64,000 nt of DNA from Thalassospiraceae bacterium LMO-JJ14 (GCA_021555105.2 CP134604.1:310001-374000), one strand, 5' to 3'; positions 8,465 through 16,088 are shown, counted from the stretch's first letter. Made by a program: numbers and translations. The notes: generated from the sequence alone by a model not told the origin.

Positions 8465-8552
8465 GCAAGACTTAGCTATTCAACCGGAACGTGCTAAAAA
8501 ATCGCACCGGTCCTTGCATAACAAATGCAGGATCGGAACGATGGAGCACATC
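8409..8552. repeat. Array 1 cassette repeat, copy 2
   Basis: Near-identical to 7163-7304 and 9640-9781; only a few substitutions. It includes the conserved coding start of the C-terminal module and the shared leader of the rightward partner gene. Homology continues leftward into the coiled-coil coding region (to about 8290), giving over 250 bases of identity with the full-length gene for recombination. Repeat spacing is about 1.24 kb. Confidence 0.8.
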
Positions 8553-9194
8553 ATGGACGATTTAAGTAGCTCGCCGCTGGTCGTACGCATGAAGACGTCA
8601 GCTATTATCGCTGTCTTACTGACGATACTAGGGCTGATATTCTTGTTGCCAATCGAGAAACCATTTTTTCTGGCAGACGACTCCGCCATCAGAGCCGACC
8701 GATTGCTTGCCGAAGGCAAATGCAAGGAAGGCTATGCCATTTACGAGAAGCGGGCCGCCGACGGCCGTTACGACGTTTCGTGGCAAACGGTCGGCAGATT
8801 GAAATACCGCGGCGCATGCGGTGGCCAGGACCTGCCCGGCGCTATCGCCGCTTACCGACAGGCCGCACGAGAAGGCGCTTGCGGTGCTAACTTCCGGCTC
8901 GCCGGAATCGCACTGCTTCATCCAGACGTGCCGGGCGTTACACAGGTATCACCAGCGAATAATCTATTCGCTTCTACGATGTGTGCCTTCAACACCAGTG
9001 ATGACAAGATCGTTCCACTGTTTTTCGAGAGCAGGTCCTTGCCACCTGCTTTCGAACAGTTGAAGCCGCTGTTCCTGGAAGCCCTGGAACGACGCCGCAA
9101 TTTCAAAACTTTAGCAGCGGACGAAAAGAAGAGGATCGTGACGGCACTCGTCAACGGTCATGGCTACGATGCCAATCCCAAAACCGACCGGTGA
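8553..9194 (+). CDS. Array 1 partner protein 2: membrane-anchored, four cysteines (putative immunity protein)
   Basis: 213 residues from the ATG at 8553 (GGAG 6 bases upstream). It has one N-terminal membrane segment (TSAIIAVLLTILGLIFLLPI), then a Sel1/TPR-like periplasmic part (GAIAAYRQAAREGACGANF). The four cysteine positions, the RADRLL..GKC.EGYAIYEK motif and PANNL are kept, but the sequence is strongly diverged from partners 1 and 3. It converges on cassette C2, which is likewise diverged from C1 and the full-length C-terminus. This parallel divergence is the best sequence evidence that each partner is matched to its own C-terminal module. Confidence 0.6.
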   Translation: MDDLSSSPLVVRMKTSAIIAVLLTILGLIFLLPIEKPFFLADDSAIRADRLLAEGKCKEGYAIYEKRAADGRYDVSWQTVGRLKYRGACGGQDLPGAIAAYRQAAREGACGANFRLAGIALLHPDVPGVTQVSPANNLFASTMCAFNTSDDKIVPLFFESRSLPPAFEQLKPLFLEALERRRNFKTLAADEKKRIVTALVNGHGYDANPKTDR

Positions 9195-9255
9195 GGTGCA
9201 GACACACAATCGTCTAACTTCATTCGCCCGTCAGGAATCCTGTTCACAAGGTTCA

Positions 9256-9693
9256 TTAACCTTCACAGCGCCGAAGATCGGCCTCAGCGCGGGCGAGCTG
9301 TCCACGTGCGTGTGCTAATTTTGCGCTCATATCTTGCCTTTCATGTAAAAAATCACGCATATCGTCGCGAACAGGATCGAGCACCCGTTGTATACGATCC
9401 AATTCGTCCAAAAGCTCTTCCCTCTGACGATAGAACTCTTCATCGCTCATCCCCAAGGCTCGGTTGAACTCTCCGACCCCGGCGTCCGGGTGTAGCTTGG
9501 CCCCGACGTAAACGGCCGTCATGCCCTGAAGCCGCTCAAGCACCTGCTGCTTCTCACGTTCCAGTTCCATGACCTGGTTGGCGAGGTCGTTGATCTCGCG
9601 TTCCAGCTCGTCGGTGCGGGCTTCCAACGCTTCGACCTCGTCCTCGGCGTCGGCAACCGCCTGTTCGTAGCGGGCGCACGGATCCTCGGGATC
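9256..9693 (-). pseudogene. Headless C-terminal cassette C2 of array 1
   Basis: An open frame that matches the full-length gene from DPEDPCARYE through LEREINDLANQVMELE, then diverges (ERLQGMTAVYVGAKLHPD..., ending LARAEADLRRCEG). The predicted structure stays helical with a Cys three residues from the end, as in the others. There is no native start codon; the nearest in-frame candidate is a TTG inside the coiled coil. It represents a second specificity type relative to C1 and the full-length protein. Confidence 0.65.
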
Positions 9694-9781
9694 GCAAGAC
9701 TTAGCCTTTCAACCGGAACGTGCTAAAAAACCGCACCGGTCCTTGCATAACGGATGTAGGATCGGAACAACGGAGCATGTG
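9640..9781. repeat. Array 1 cassette repeat, copy 3
   Basis: Third copy of the leader-plus-coding repeat. Its coding half is closer to the full-length gene (10870-10942; both have the GCAACCGCCTGTTCG variant) than copies 1 and 2 are, suggesting that this is the most recent duplication or conversion. Confidence 0.75.
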
Positions 9782-10468
9782 ATGGGCAACGGCAGCAAAC
9801 CACCGATGAACACAAGAAAAAAACTGGTGTTTCTTGCCGCAGGCATTGCCGTGTTTTTCGTGCTGATCAATTTGCTGCCGCAGCGGTGGCCGCTGTTCCC
9901 GGCGGAGGATTCCATCTTCCGTGCCGACCGCCTTCTCCGTGACGGCAAGTGCGAGGAAGGGTATGCCATTTTCGAGAAACTGGCCGCGAAAGAAGCGGCA
10001 CCTGTGACATACCTCCGCATCGGCGATGACAAGTATGAAGGCCTCTGTGGCGGCAAGGATCCAGCAGGTGCCGTCAAAGCCTACCGAAAAGCGGCATTGA
10101 AAGGCATGTGCTCCGCAAATTTTTATCTGGCAGCTGTTGCTCTCATGCATCCGCAGATCGTCGGCGTCGAGCAAGCTCCGCCCGAGAACAATTTATTCGC
10201 GGCCACGATATGTTCACGCGGATTATCGGACGAGGAACTAATGCAACAGTATTTTATCGACTTTACTAGGCATCGTGATGCCCTAGGTGTTCTAGATAAT
10301 GCTGGCCTACGGGATGCTTTTCGTGACGCATTACTGAAAAGGCAGGCGTACCTCCACCTGCCGGGCGAAAAGAGACGGTCCATCGCCAAAGATATTCGCG
10401 ATGGCATCAATTATGACGCCAACCCGAATCCTCTGCGGTGGACCGAAACCCGAAAATCGTTGAAATGA
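9782..10468 (+). CDS. Array 1 partner protein 3: membrane-anchored, four cysteines (putative immunity protein of the full-length protein)
   Basis: 228 residues from the ATG at 9782 (GGAG 6 bases upstream). One N-terminal membrane segment (KKLVFLAAGIAVFFVLINLL) is followed by a Sel1/TPR-like periplasmic part with four conserved cysteines. The first 60 residues are almost identical to partner 1. Its 3' end faces the 3' end of the full-length gene with 33 bases between, so it is the partner of the active C-terminus. Convergent rather than co-directional order is unusual for toxin-immunity pairs and would give it independent expression. Confidence 0.6.
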   Translation: MGNGSKPPMNTRKKLVFLAAGIAVFFVLINLLPQRWPLFPAEDSIFRADRLLRDGKCEEGYAIFEKLAAKEAAPVTYLRIGDDKYEGLCGGKDPAGAVKAYRKAALKGMCSANFYLAAVALMHPQIVGVEQAPPENNLFAATICSRGLSDEELMQQYFIDFTRHRDALGVLDNAGLRDAFRDALLKRQAYLHLPGEKRRSIAKDIRDGINYDANPNPLRWTETRKSLK

Positions 10469-10501
10469 TTCTGGCACTATGCTCACAGGCTCAGCTAGCT
10501 T

Positions 10502-11866
10502 CTACGTGCGTTGACATTTCGCAAGGTCCGCCCTGGCTTGCGCGAGCATCCTGTTCGCTTCTGCCAGATCAGCAATCGACTCCCGATACGCATCCACCTT
10601 TAGCTGCATGATTGATCGAATATTGGCAACCTCGCCGCGAAGCTTGGTTAAATCGGCAAGAAGTTGATTCCTATCACGTAGATATTCCTTCTTGTCCGGT
10701 CCGAAAAACGCGTCGATCCCGGTAATGACGAGCGACGGATGCATCCCCGCGCCGAAGTAGTAGGTCCGCATGCCGCGCAAAATGTCGAGAATCTGCTGCT
10801 TCTGACGTTCCAGTTCCATGACCTGGTTAGCGAGGTCGTTGATCTCGCGTTCCAGCTCGTCGGCGCGGGCTTCCAACGCTTCGACCTCGTCCTCGGCGTC
10901 GGCAACCGCCTGTTCGTAGCGGGCGCACGGATCCTCGGGATCGTCCTGTCCATGATCGTTCTGGCCCGGATCGTCCGGTGTTTCGTTCGGTTCGTCCGGA
11001 TCGTCCTGGCTGGGATCGTCGGGCACCGGCTTTTCATCTTCGCTGCCGGGATCGGTGGCCGCGCGGATTGAGCCCGGACGGGACGCAAGGCTCGGCGCGT
11101 CGGCTTGTGCCATTTCCGGATTCCGCTCTGCACCGTAATCACGGGTCATCTCACCCAGCGCGGATTCAAGCACGTCGCCCGCCTTTTCAACGAGAAGCGT
11201 GAGGCCGCGTTGGGCACGCTGGCGGTATTCAGCACTGGCCTGTTTAGCATCCGCTGCGGCTTTGCGGGCACCGGCGGCGCGTTTTTCCTCGAGCCTGCGC
11301 GCACGCTCGGCCTGTTCGTGGCGAGCGCGGGCGTCGGCACGCCGGGCGTCCTCGCGGGCTTTTTCAAGCCGGTCGCGGTCCTGCGCCTTGCGGTAGTCGG
11401 AGCGGGTTTCGTCGCTCAGGTTCGCCTTGATGCGTGCCTCGGCGGCGGCGACCGCGTCGTGCTTCGCATCGGCACGCAGTTTGGCGTTCAGCGCCGCGTC
11501 CCCGGTGGCAGGGGGCGGTGTGGATGGCTGTTTGACAAAGCCCTGCCCGGCAAGGCGCGAGAACGCCCGCTCCGTCGGCCCGCCCGGGTTGACGACACCG
11601 TCCCGCTTGAGGGTGCTGTCCATACGTTCCTGGGCACCGATGATGCCCTTGAACAGCGTTGCGTCGGCATGCGCCTGTGGTGCATCCATCAAACCGTTGG
11701 CGGCCAGTGCGCTTGAGACTTTCGTCACGTCCTTGGGTGCATTCTCACCCCCGATCCCGACGGACCCGGCAAGGTTTGTGCCCGATGCGCGTTCAGCCCG
11801 CGCGGCGGATGCGGTTTGAAGATTCCGTACGGCGGTATCTGCGGCTGCATTGTCGGTCGTACCCAT
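10502..11866 (-). CDS. Full-length array 1 protein: PG-binding-like head, coiled coil, acidic linker, exchangeable C-terminus
   Basis: 454 residues from the ATG at 11866 (AAGGAG 7 bases upstream). Residues 45-105 are the PG-binding-like head, ending DGVVNPGGPTE. Residues 125-235 are a long charged, Ala-rich coiled coil. Residues 272-312 are an acidic linker of repeated DDP units. From residue 310 (DPEDPCARYE) the sequence is duplicated in cassettes C1 and C2: a coiled coil, then TYYFGAGMHPSLVITGIDAFFG, then a second helical stretch ending KCQRT. No signal peptide or enzyme motif is recognised. It lies between scaffold and capsid genes, so it may be packaged in or displayed on the particle. 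An effector role is inferred from the cassette layout; a purely structural virion role is the alternative. Confidence 0.65.
   Translation of the reverse strand: MGTTDNAAADTAVRNLQTASAARAERASGTNLAGSVGIGGENAPKDVTKVSSALAANGLMDAPQAHADATLFKGIIGAQERMDSTLKRDGVVNPGGPTERAFSRLAGQGFVKQPSTPPPATGDAALNAKLRADAKHDAVAAAEARIKANLSDETRSDYRKAQDRDRLEKAREDARRADARARHEQAERARRLEEKRAAGARKAAADAKQASAEYRQRAQRGLTLLVEKAGDVLESALGEMTRDYGAERNPEMAQADAPSLASRPGSIRAATDPGSEDEKPVPDDPSQDDPDEPNETPDDPGQNDHGQDDPEDPCARYEQAVADAEDEVEALEARADELEREINDLANQVMELERQKQQILDILRGMRTYYFGAGMHPSLVITGIDAFFGPDKKEYLRDRNQLLADLTKLRGEVANIRSIMQLKVDAYRESIADLAEANRMLAQARADLAKCQRT
10943..11030. repeat. Degenerate GATCGTCC repeats encoding the acidic linker
   Basis: Imperfect repeats built around GGATCGTCC(T/G) encode the DDP-rich linker immediately before the exchangeable C-terminus. 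The boundary between conserved head and swapped tail lies at the left edge of this repeat (10942). Confidence 0.6.
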
Positions 11867-11885
11867 AAATTGTCTCCTTCTTGAT

Positions 11886-11924
11886 AAAAGGACGGGGGTG
11901 CCGCCGGAAGAGAACGGCACCCCC
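11886..11924 (-). terminator. Hairpin terminator after the scaffold gene
   Basis: Read leftward, a 10-bp GC-rich stem (GGGGGTGCCG / CGGCACCCCC) with an 11-base loop is followed by GTCCTTTTA. It separates the scaffold gene from the full-length array 1 gene, so the latter may be a separate transcription unit or depend on antitermination. Confidence 0.7.
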
Positions 11925-12015
11925 GCCAGTCACGGGGGAGCTGCGAATACCCCAAACGCGCTCGACCCCGAAGACCGGGTCCAACCCGGCCCCGGCCTCA
12001 TACCCGGGCCGTGTG

Positions 12016-12729
12016 TCAGCCCGGGTAGAGCTTCTCGAAGCCGGCGCGGACTTTCTCGACCAGCGCCGGGTCCTGGTCGCGCCAGTAGCGCGGATCGGCC
12101 ATCATGGCGCGAAGTTTCTTTTCGTCGAGATCGCCGGCTTGGCGATTGCCGTCCCGCGCGATGCCCGGTTCGTCCGCCTCCATCATGCGATGAAGTGCCA
12201 GCACGCCTTCGAACGAGGAGCCGAGCGCCTGCGTCACTTCTTCGGGCAGATGCGCTCTTGCCCAGTCACCAAGCTGTCGCGAGACCGTGTTCCAGCGTTC
12301 CTTGCCGCCGAAATACTCCTCAAGCCGGCCCTGAACGCCCGCCGTTTCGGCACCGCGGCGCGCGTCCTGCAGGTGCGGCTCGACGTATTTTTGCGCCAGG
12401 TCATAGACGAGTTGCGCCTGTTCGTTGGTGAACCCTGCCTGATGCAGAATTCTGTCGACATCGGGATCGCTCTGTTTGTCGCCGCAGTCGATGCAGTAAT
12501 CTTCATGGGTCTCCGGGACAATTCCGGTGCCGCGCGAAAACCGTTGTTCCAGCGCCTGATACGAACGCCACAACGAGCCGGTACGAACCTGGCCCTTTTC
12601 CTCGTCCCAGAACTTGTCGGGCAGGCCCTTCGGACGCGCGCGCTTTGCCGGTGGCTCGCCGGTCATCTGCGACGGTTCGGTTTCGCTTGCGGAATTCGGT
12701 TGATGGTTTTCTTTCATAGTCTCAATCAT
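12016..12729 (-). CDS. Phage scaffolding / capsid assembly-like protein
   Basis: 237 residues, mostly helical and charged. The stretch ARPKGLPDKFWDEEKG followed by SLWRSYQALEQRF is characteristic of scaffold proteins of podovirus-like phages (GLP.KFWD..., L..SY..LE). The N-terminal 35 residues are low complexity. It lies directly downstream of the portal and Bbp19-like genes, the expected scaffold position. GGAG is at good distance from the ATG. The capsid gene it should serve lies 6.7 kb further on. Confidence 0.6.
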   Translation of the reverse strand: MIETMKENHQPNSASETEPSQMTGEPPAKRARPKGLPDKFWDEEKGQVRTGSLWRSYQALEQRFSRGTGIVPETHEDYCIDCGDKQSDPDVDRILHQAGFTNEQAQLVYDLAQKYVEPHLQDARRGAETAGVQGRLEEYFGGKERWNTVSRQLGDWARAHLPEEVTQALGSSFEGVLALHRMMEADEPGIARDGNRQAGDLDEKKLRAMMADPRYWRDQDPALVEKVRAGFEKLYPG

Positions 12730-12741
12730 GGTCGTCTCCTG

Positions 12742-13032
12742 TCAGTCGTTTATGTGATTTGAATTTGACTCGGACATAGGTCCGTTTCGGCCACGTTCGA
12801 TCAGCACCTGAAGGTGGCTGACCAATTGACGTTGCCCTTCGAGATGACGCAGATGCGCATCCCCGCTGTCCGGCCCGAGCGCCCGCTCCAGCGTGATCGT
12901 GCGCAGATACGCCAGCAGCCTGCGCCCGTCCGCGCCCTGGAAACACCGCGCGGCAATTAACGCGAGTTCCGTCGGGTCCGGCCTGGGATCATCTGCAACC
13001 GCGTCACCCACACGGATCGGATTACTGGACAT
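12742..13032 (-). CDS. Bbp19-like small phage protein
   Basis: 96 residues. The core CFQGADGRRLLAYLRTITLE, then HLRHLEGQRQLVSHLQVLIE, follows the pattern of the Bbp19 family (F..G..GR.LL..LR..T, later EGQR.LV..I...I), found next to portal genes in podoviruses; function unknown. It overlaps the portal gene by 11 bases, so the two are translationally coupled. Confidence 0.6.
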   Translation of the reverse strand: MSSNPIRVGDAVADDPRPDPTELALIAARCFQGADGRRLLAYLRTITLERALGPDSGDAHLRHLEGQRQLVSHLQVLIERGRNGPMSESNSNHIND

Positions 13033-14668
13033 GCGTCACCTCCGGCGTTTCGGCGCCGGTTGGCTCGGCGCCTGCACCCGCTACGTCGGCACCTGGCGCC
13101 CCGGAGCCGAGCACATCGCCCAGCGCTCCCAGGAAATTGCCGTCGCCGAGACCCGGCAGCTGCGGCAGGTCGGCCGCGCCCCCCATCGGCAGGTCGGCCA
13201 TTTCGTCATCGCTGCGCAGGATGTCTTCCGGCACGCCGTAAGCGGCGGCCAGATAACGCGACGTCTTGATCGGATCCATCAGCTTCATGGCTTCAGGGCC
13301 CAGCGCATTGACGGCGGTGATCCATTCACGGACCAACCCGGCATCGCGTTGGCGCCGGTGATTGGCGAGCGGCGAAGTGTAGGTCATCTCGACGACACGG
13401 CTGTCGATTTCAAAACGCGTGATCTCGCCCCGGCGCTGCAGGATACCGACGGCCCGGAGCGCCAGCGGCGTCAGCAGTTCCGATTGCAGCCGCCCGTAGG
13501 TCGCCCCCAGAAGCCGTGCCATTTCCAGCGAACGTTCGACGACTTCCGTCGCCGACATGTCCGGCTTGTCGGGCTGGCCCAGCATGTCGACCATCAATGC
13601 ATGACGGATGCGGCTGCGCATCTGTTCAAGAACGTCGGTCGACAGCGTCATGTCGTTGGCCGGCTTCAAAGGCGTCAGGCCGGCGGACCCGACCGCCTTC
13701 GGAATGATGGTGCCCGGCTCAAGCTTGATCGTCGCCGGGTTCAACACCCCGTCGTCGTCGGCCTGCCAGATCCCGGTAACGGCGATAGACGCGTTCTTAA
13801 GGATCAGCTCGACCACCTTGTTCGCGGTCTTGATGTCGGGCAGCGCCTTCATCACCGGCGAGCGGCCGTAGATCTCACCGGGCGCCTTGACCCAGCGGAA
13901 GTTGATGAACGGCGAGGATCGGAACGTGCCGGACCGCAGCACCCGGGCCTCATTGCCGGCACCTTCACCGGCTTCACGGACGGCGACATAGTCATAGCCG
14001 CGCTTCCCCGGATAGACGGCTTCGATCACGGCAACTTTCATGTCGGCGTTTTCGTCTTCGGCTTCCTTGTCGCCCTGCACCGCCTCGGGATAGCGCTCGG
14101 CAAATTGCATCATCGTCAGTTCGCTGCGCCGGAACGTGCCATCGAGCCGCCCCGACAGGCTTTCCTCGAACACCACCTCGGCAAGCGGCACGGCGGTGAA
14201 CCGGAACGCCGAGGCTTCTCCGATAGGCGCCTCCTCGAACATCAGGCACGCGGTGCCCGCCGTCACCAGATCGAGATAGCACTGGTGCATTTCGACAGCG
14301 AAGTTTGAACGGTCGAAATGCCCTTGCAGCGCCGCCGCCGTATGGCCGAGAAGGTCGGCCATGGCATCGTGCTGCGCCTCGGGTGCCTCGCGGCCGGGCT
14401 TGAAGTCGAACCAGCGGCCCCATGGGGGGGTCAGTTCCGACAGCAGGCTGGCGGCTAGCTGATCCACGGCATCGGTCGCCGTCGCATCGTAAAGTCGTGT
14501 GCCCTTCTTGGCCCCGGGCGAAGCCCCGGCAATCACGGCGTCGCGTTGCGGCAAAGCGAATTCATAACATTCACGCCAATGCCCTTCCCAAGGCTGGCGG
14601 CGTTCCTTGGCACGGGTATAGCGCTGGATCAATTTTTCCGGATCGAGTGTCGTTTCTTTCTCGCTCAT
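13022..14668 (-). CDS. Phage head-tail connector (portal) protein
   Basis: 548 residues of the bacteriophage head-to-tail connecting protein family (podovirus portal). Typical landmarks are the N-terminal RRQPWEGHWRECYEFALP, LLSELTPPWGRWFDF, the middle YGRSPVMKALPDIKTANKV, and LSTDVLEQMRSRIRHALMVD. It forms the dodecameric ring through which DNA passes. The C-terminal 60 residues are Gly/Ala/Pro rich. The gene is full length. A large terminase gene is normally just upstream, but none is found there; array 2 occupies that position. Confidence 0.85.
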   Translation of the reverse strand: MSEKETTLDPEKLIQRYTRAKERRQPWEGHWRECYEFALPQRDAVIAGASPGAKKGTRLYDATATDAVDQLAASLLSELTPPWGRWFDFKPGREAPEAQHDAMADLLGHTAAALQGHFDRSNFAVEMHQCYLDLVTAGTACLMFEEAPIGEASAFRFTAVPLAEVVFEESLSGRLDGTFRRSELTMMQFAERYPEAVQGDKEAEDENADMKVAVIEAVYPGKRGYDYVAVREAGEGAGNEARVLRSGTFRSSPFINFRWVKAPGEIYGRSPVMKALPDIKTANKVVELILKNASIAVTGIWQADDDGVLNPATIKLEPGTIIPKAVGSAGLTPLKPANDMTLSTDVLEQMRSRIRHALMVDMLGQPDKPDMSATEVVERSLEMARLLGATYGRLQSELLTPLALRAVGILQRRGEITRFEIDSRVVEMTYTSPLANHRRQRDAGLVREWITAVNALGPEAMKLMDPIKTSRYLAAAYGVPEDILRSDDEMADLPMGGAADLPQLPGLGDGNFLGALGDVLGSGAPGADVAGAGAEPTGAETPEVTHVQ

Positions 14669-14670
14669 GA

Positions 14671-14892
14671 TCAGTCTCCAAGCTTGTCTTTAAGCCCGCT
14701 GCCCGCCGCCTGAGCGGGAGCGCTGCTTTGTTCAAGTACGCCACGCTCCGACGTGGCGATGGTCCCTGCACGTCCGCGGCGGCGGCGCTCGATAGCCTCG
14801 AGCCTGCGTTTACGTTCGTCCTCGGCCGGGTCCGTCACCGGTGTCGGCGGCGGCAGTGGCGGTGCGGACGGTGCGGAAAAGAATCCACCCAT
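14671..14892 (-). CDS. Small Pro-rich virion-region protein upstream of the portal
   Basis: 73 residues starting at the second of two ATGs (14892), which has the better ribosome spacing (AAGGAG). It begins MGGFFSAPSAPPLPPPTP and continues with ERRRRGRAGTIATSERGVLE, a recurring small protein of podovirus structural operons (Pro-rich start, then RRRRGRAGTI.TS..GV). Function is unknown. It is the first gene after the terminator at 14922-14949 and ends 2 bases before the portal gene. Confidence 0.6.
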   Translation of the reverse strand: MGGFFSAPSAPPLPPPTPVTDPAEDERKRRLEAIERRRRGRAGTIATSERGVLEQSSAPAQAAGSGLKDKLGD

Positions 14893-14921
14893 GTTCATTC
14901 TCCTTATCTAAGGTTCAGGCA

Positions 14922-14949
14922 CAAAAAAGGGCGCCCGAATGGACGCCCT
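14922..14949 (-). terminator. Terminator in the late-operon leader (module copy 1)
   Basis: Read leftward, AGGGCGTCC / GGGCGCCCT forms a 9-bp stem (one G-U pair) with loop ATTC, followed by TTTTTT. It lies between the promoter at 15069-15097 and the first late gene, so late transcription must pass it. Confidence 0.85.
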
Positions 14950-15027
14950 GCGAAAAAAGTTCATTATTTCTGAAGTTATTGAGCGTTTGGCCGCCAATTC
15001 ATGCCAAAGCCCGGCCAATATACAAAA

Positions 15028-15062
15028 GCCCCGGATTGCGGACACACTTGTCCCCGGGACTT
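15028..15062 (-). promoter_or_regulatory. Structured 5' leader hairpin (module copy 1)
   Basis: Read leftward, immediately after the probable transcription start, AGUCCCGG pairs with CCGGGGCU (8 bp) around an inner GGACA / UGUCC stem with a 3' bulge GCAAU. The same structure with compensating base changes occurs at 20758-20790. It could be an RNA antitermination (put-like) element or a REP-type palindrome. Confidence 0.6.
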
Positions 15063-15068
15063 GAGGTA

Positions 15069-15097
15069 ACTATAAAAAATACCTATCCGTGTGTCAA
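15069..15097 (-). promoter_or_regulatory. Sigma-70-type promoter for the phage late operon
   Basis: Read leftward: TTGACA (15097-15092), a 17-base spacer, then TATAGT (15074-15069), close to consensus. The start point would be near 15062, at the leader hairpin. The -35 box lies inside the 3' end of the open frame at 15083-15430. Confidence 0.75.
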
Positions 15098-15430
15098 TAA
15101 AATTTTTTCATTTATACAGTGTGTCGCAAATCTGTCCTTCATGACGGCATACGACACCATGACATCGTCGCGCGGGTCGCCCTCATGCGCCGGGAATTCC
15201 TCCCGGTCGGGCATCGGCTCGGCGATGTCGGTGCGTGGTGAAGCACCGTTACCATCGAGCACGTCCTTGAACATTCCCTGCATGATCATCGCCTTGCCGA
15301 GCGGTGTTTTCAGGAATGCAGGATCGCGGGCGAGTTTTTCGAGATCCTCGCCTGCGCTCTTCAACGCCTTGTCGATATCCTCGGGCGAGGCCGGTGCGGC
15401 GCCGCCCGGAAACGGCGCGGCCCCCGGCAT
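15083..15430 (-). CDS. Open frame of unknown function, probably a truncated remnant
   Basis: 115 codons beginning MPGAAPFPGGAAPASPEDIDKAL and ending in a tail (FATHCINEKILLTHG) encoded by the promoter module sequence, so the natural stop appears lost. No ribosome site is seen; the frame is open upstream into the end of partner gene D (VLLAPP precedes the Met). The middle (AGEDLEKLARDPAFLKTPLGKAMIMQGMFKDVLDG) is helical. It may be the 3' remnant of a phage gene disrupted when array 2 was built. No homologue is recognised. Confidence 0.35.
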   Translation of the reverse strand: MPGAAPFPGGAAPASPEDIDKALKSAGEDLEKLARDPAFLKTPLGKAMIMQGMFKDVLDGNGASPRTDIAEPMPDREEFPAHEGDPRDDVMVSYAVMKDRFATHCINEKILLTHG

Positions 15431-15447
15431 CGGTGGTGCGAGCAGAA

Positions 15448-16008
15448 CTATTTCAGGGTTAGGTCGGTGACTGCCTTGATGAGATCGCAGTGCATTCGTT
15501 CCGCCGCAGTTTCCTCCGGCGAGCCGCTATCGAATTTTTTCAGCGCACTATAGCTTGCATATAGCTCTGCAATTTCCGAGTTCGGATGATCCTGTGCATA
15601 GTAAAACGGCATCAGGTCCTCGACCTTGCCGTTCGCTTGACGCCAATTCGACGCACGAGAACTCAGCGCACCATCTAACAAGAGCCCGAAAAACCCTCTT
15701 GGACCGTCGTAGCCTTTCTCGACCAGCGGCACGATAATCATTTCGCCAATTTCGACGTAGAACGTATCCGTAGATTCCAGGTAATAGCGGAGCCGTTTCC
15801 GGTGCCAGTCATTCAAATGCGCGCCATAGAATTCGACAGGGGTGTTAAGGGAATTGGCATCACAAAATGGCCGATAGGGCCGCATCGGCAGATACGCGAT
15901 CGCGCAAAGAAGTATACCGACGATAGCATATCCAATTATCCATTTCTGCCACTCGGGCATGGGCTTGCGGCTTCGCCTTGGTTCGTTGGTATTTCGATCT
16001 TGTGTCAT
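15448..16008 (-). CDS. Array 2 partner protein D: membrane-anchored, two-cysteine protein (putative immunity protein)
   Basis: 186 residues from the ATG at 16008. One membrane segment (WIIGYAIVGILLCAIAYLPM) follows a charged N-terminus. Family signature shared by partners A-D: a Cys just after the membrane (RPFCDAN), FY.EIGE..IVPLVEKG, HPNSEIA.L, and a second Cys near the end (MHCDLIKAVTDLTLK). The two cysteines suggest a periplasmic disulfide tying juxtamembrane to C-terminal segments. It lies downstream of cassette CT3 and a hairpin. It ends with the same 18 bases across its stop codon as partner A. Confidence 0.6.
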   Translation of the reverse strand: MTQDRNTNEPRRSRKPMPEWQKWIIGYAIVGILLCAIAYLPMRPYRPFCDANSLNTPVEFYGAHLNDWHRKRLRYYLESTDTFYVEIGEMIIVPLVEKGYDGPRGFFGLLLDGALSSRASNWRQANGKVEDLMPFYYAQDHPNSEIAELYASYSALKKFDSGSPEETAAERMHCDLIKAVTDLTLK

Positions 16009-16088
16009 TCTTCCGTCCCGCTTGCATCGTATGCCTGCGTTTACCATCGTATGTCTGCGTTTACCTATGTCAGGTCCAAAGCGCTTTT

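Noticed and set aside
7163-9781. Regularly spaced repeats as a CRISPR array
   Set aside because: Repeats are about 140-250 bases long, only three copies 1.2 kb apart, and contain coding sequence; no cas genes are present.
12893-14308. A 471-codon open frame on the plus strand
   Set aside because: Antisense to the portal gene, with no ribosome site or recognisable domain and His/Arg/Gly-rich shadow composition.
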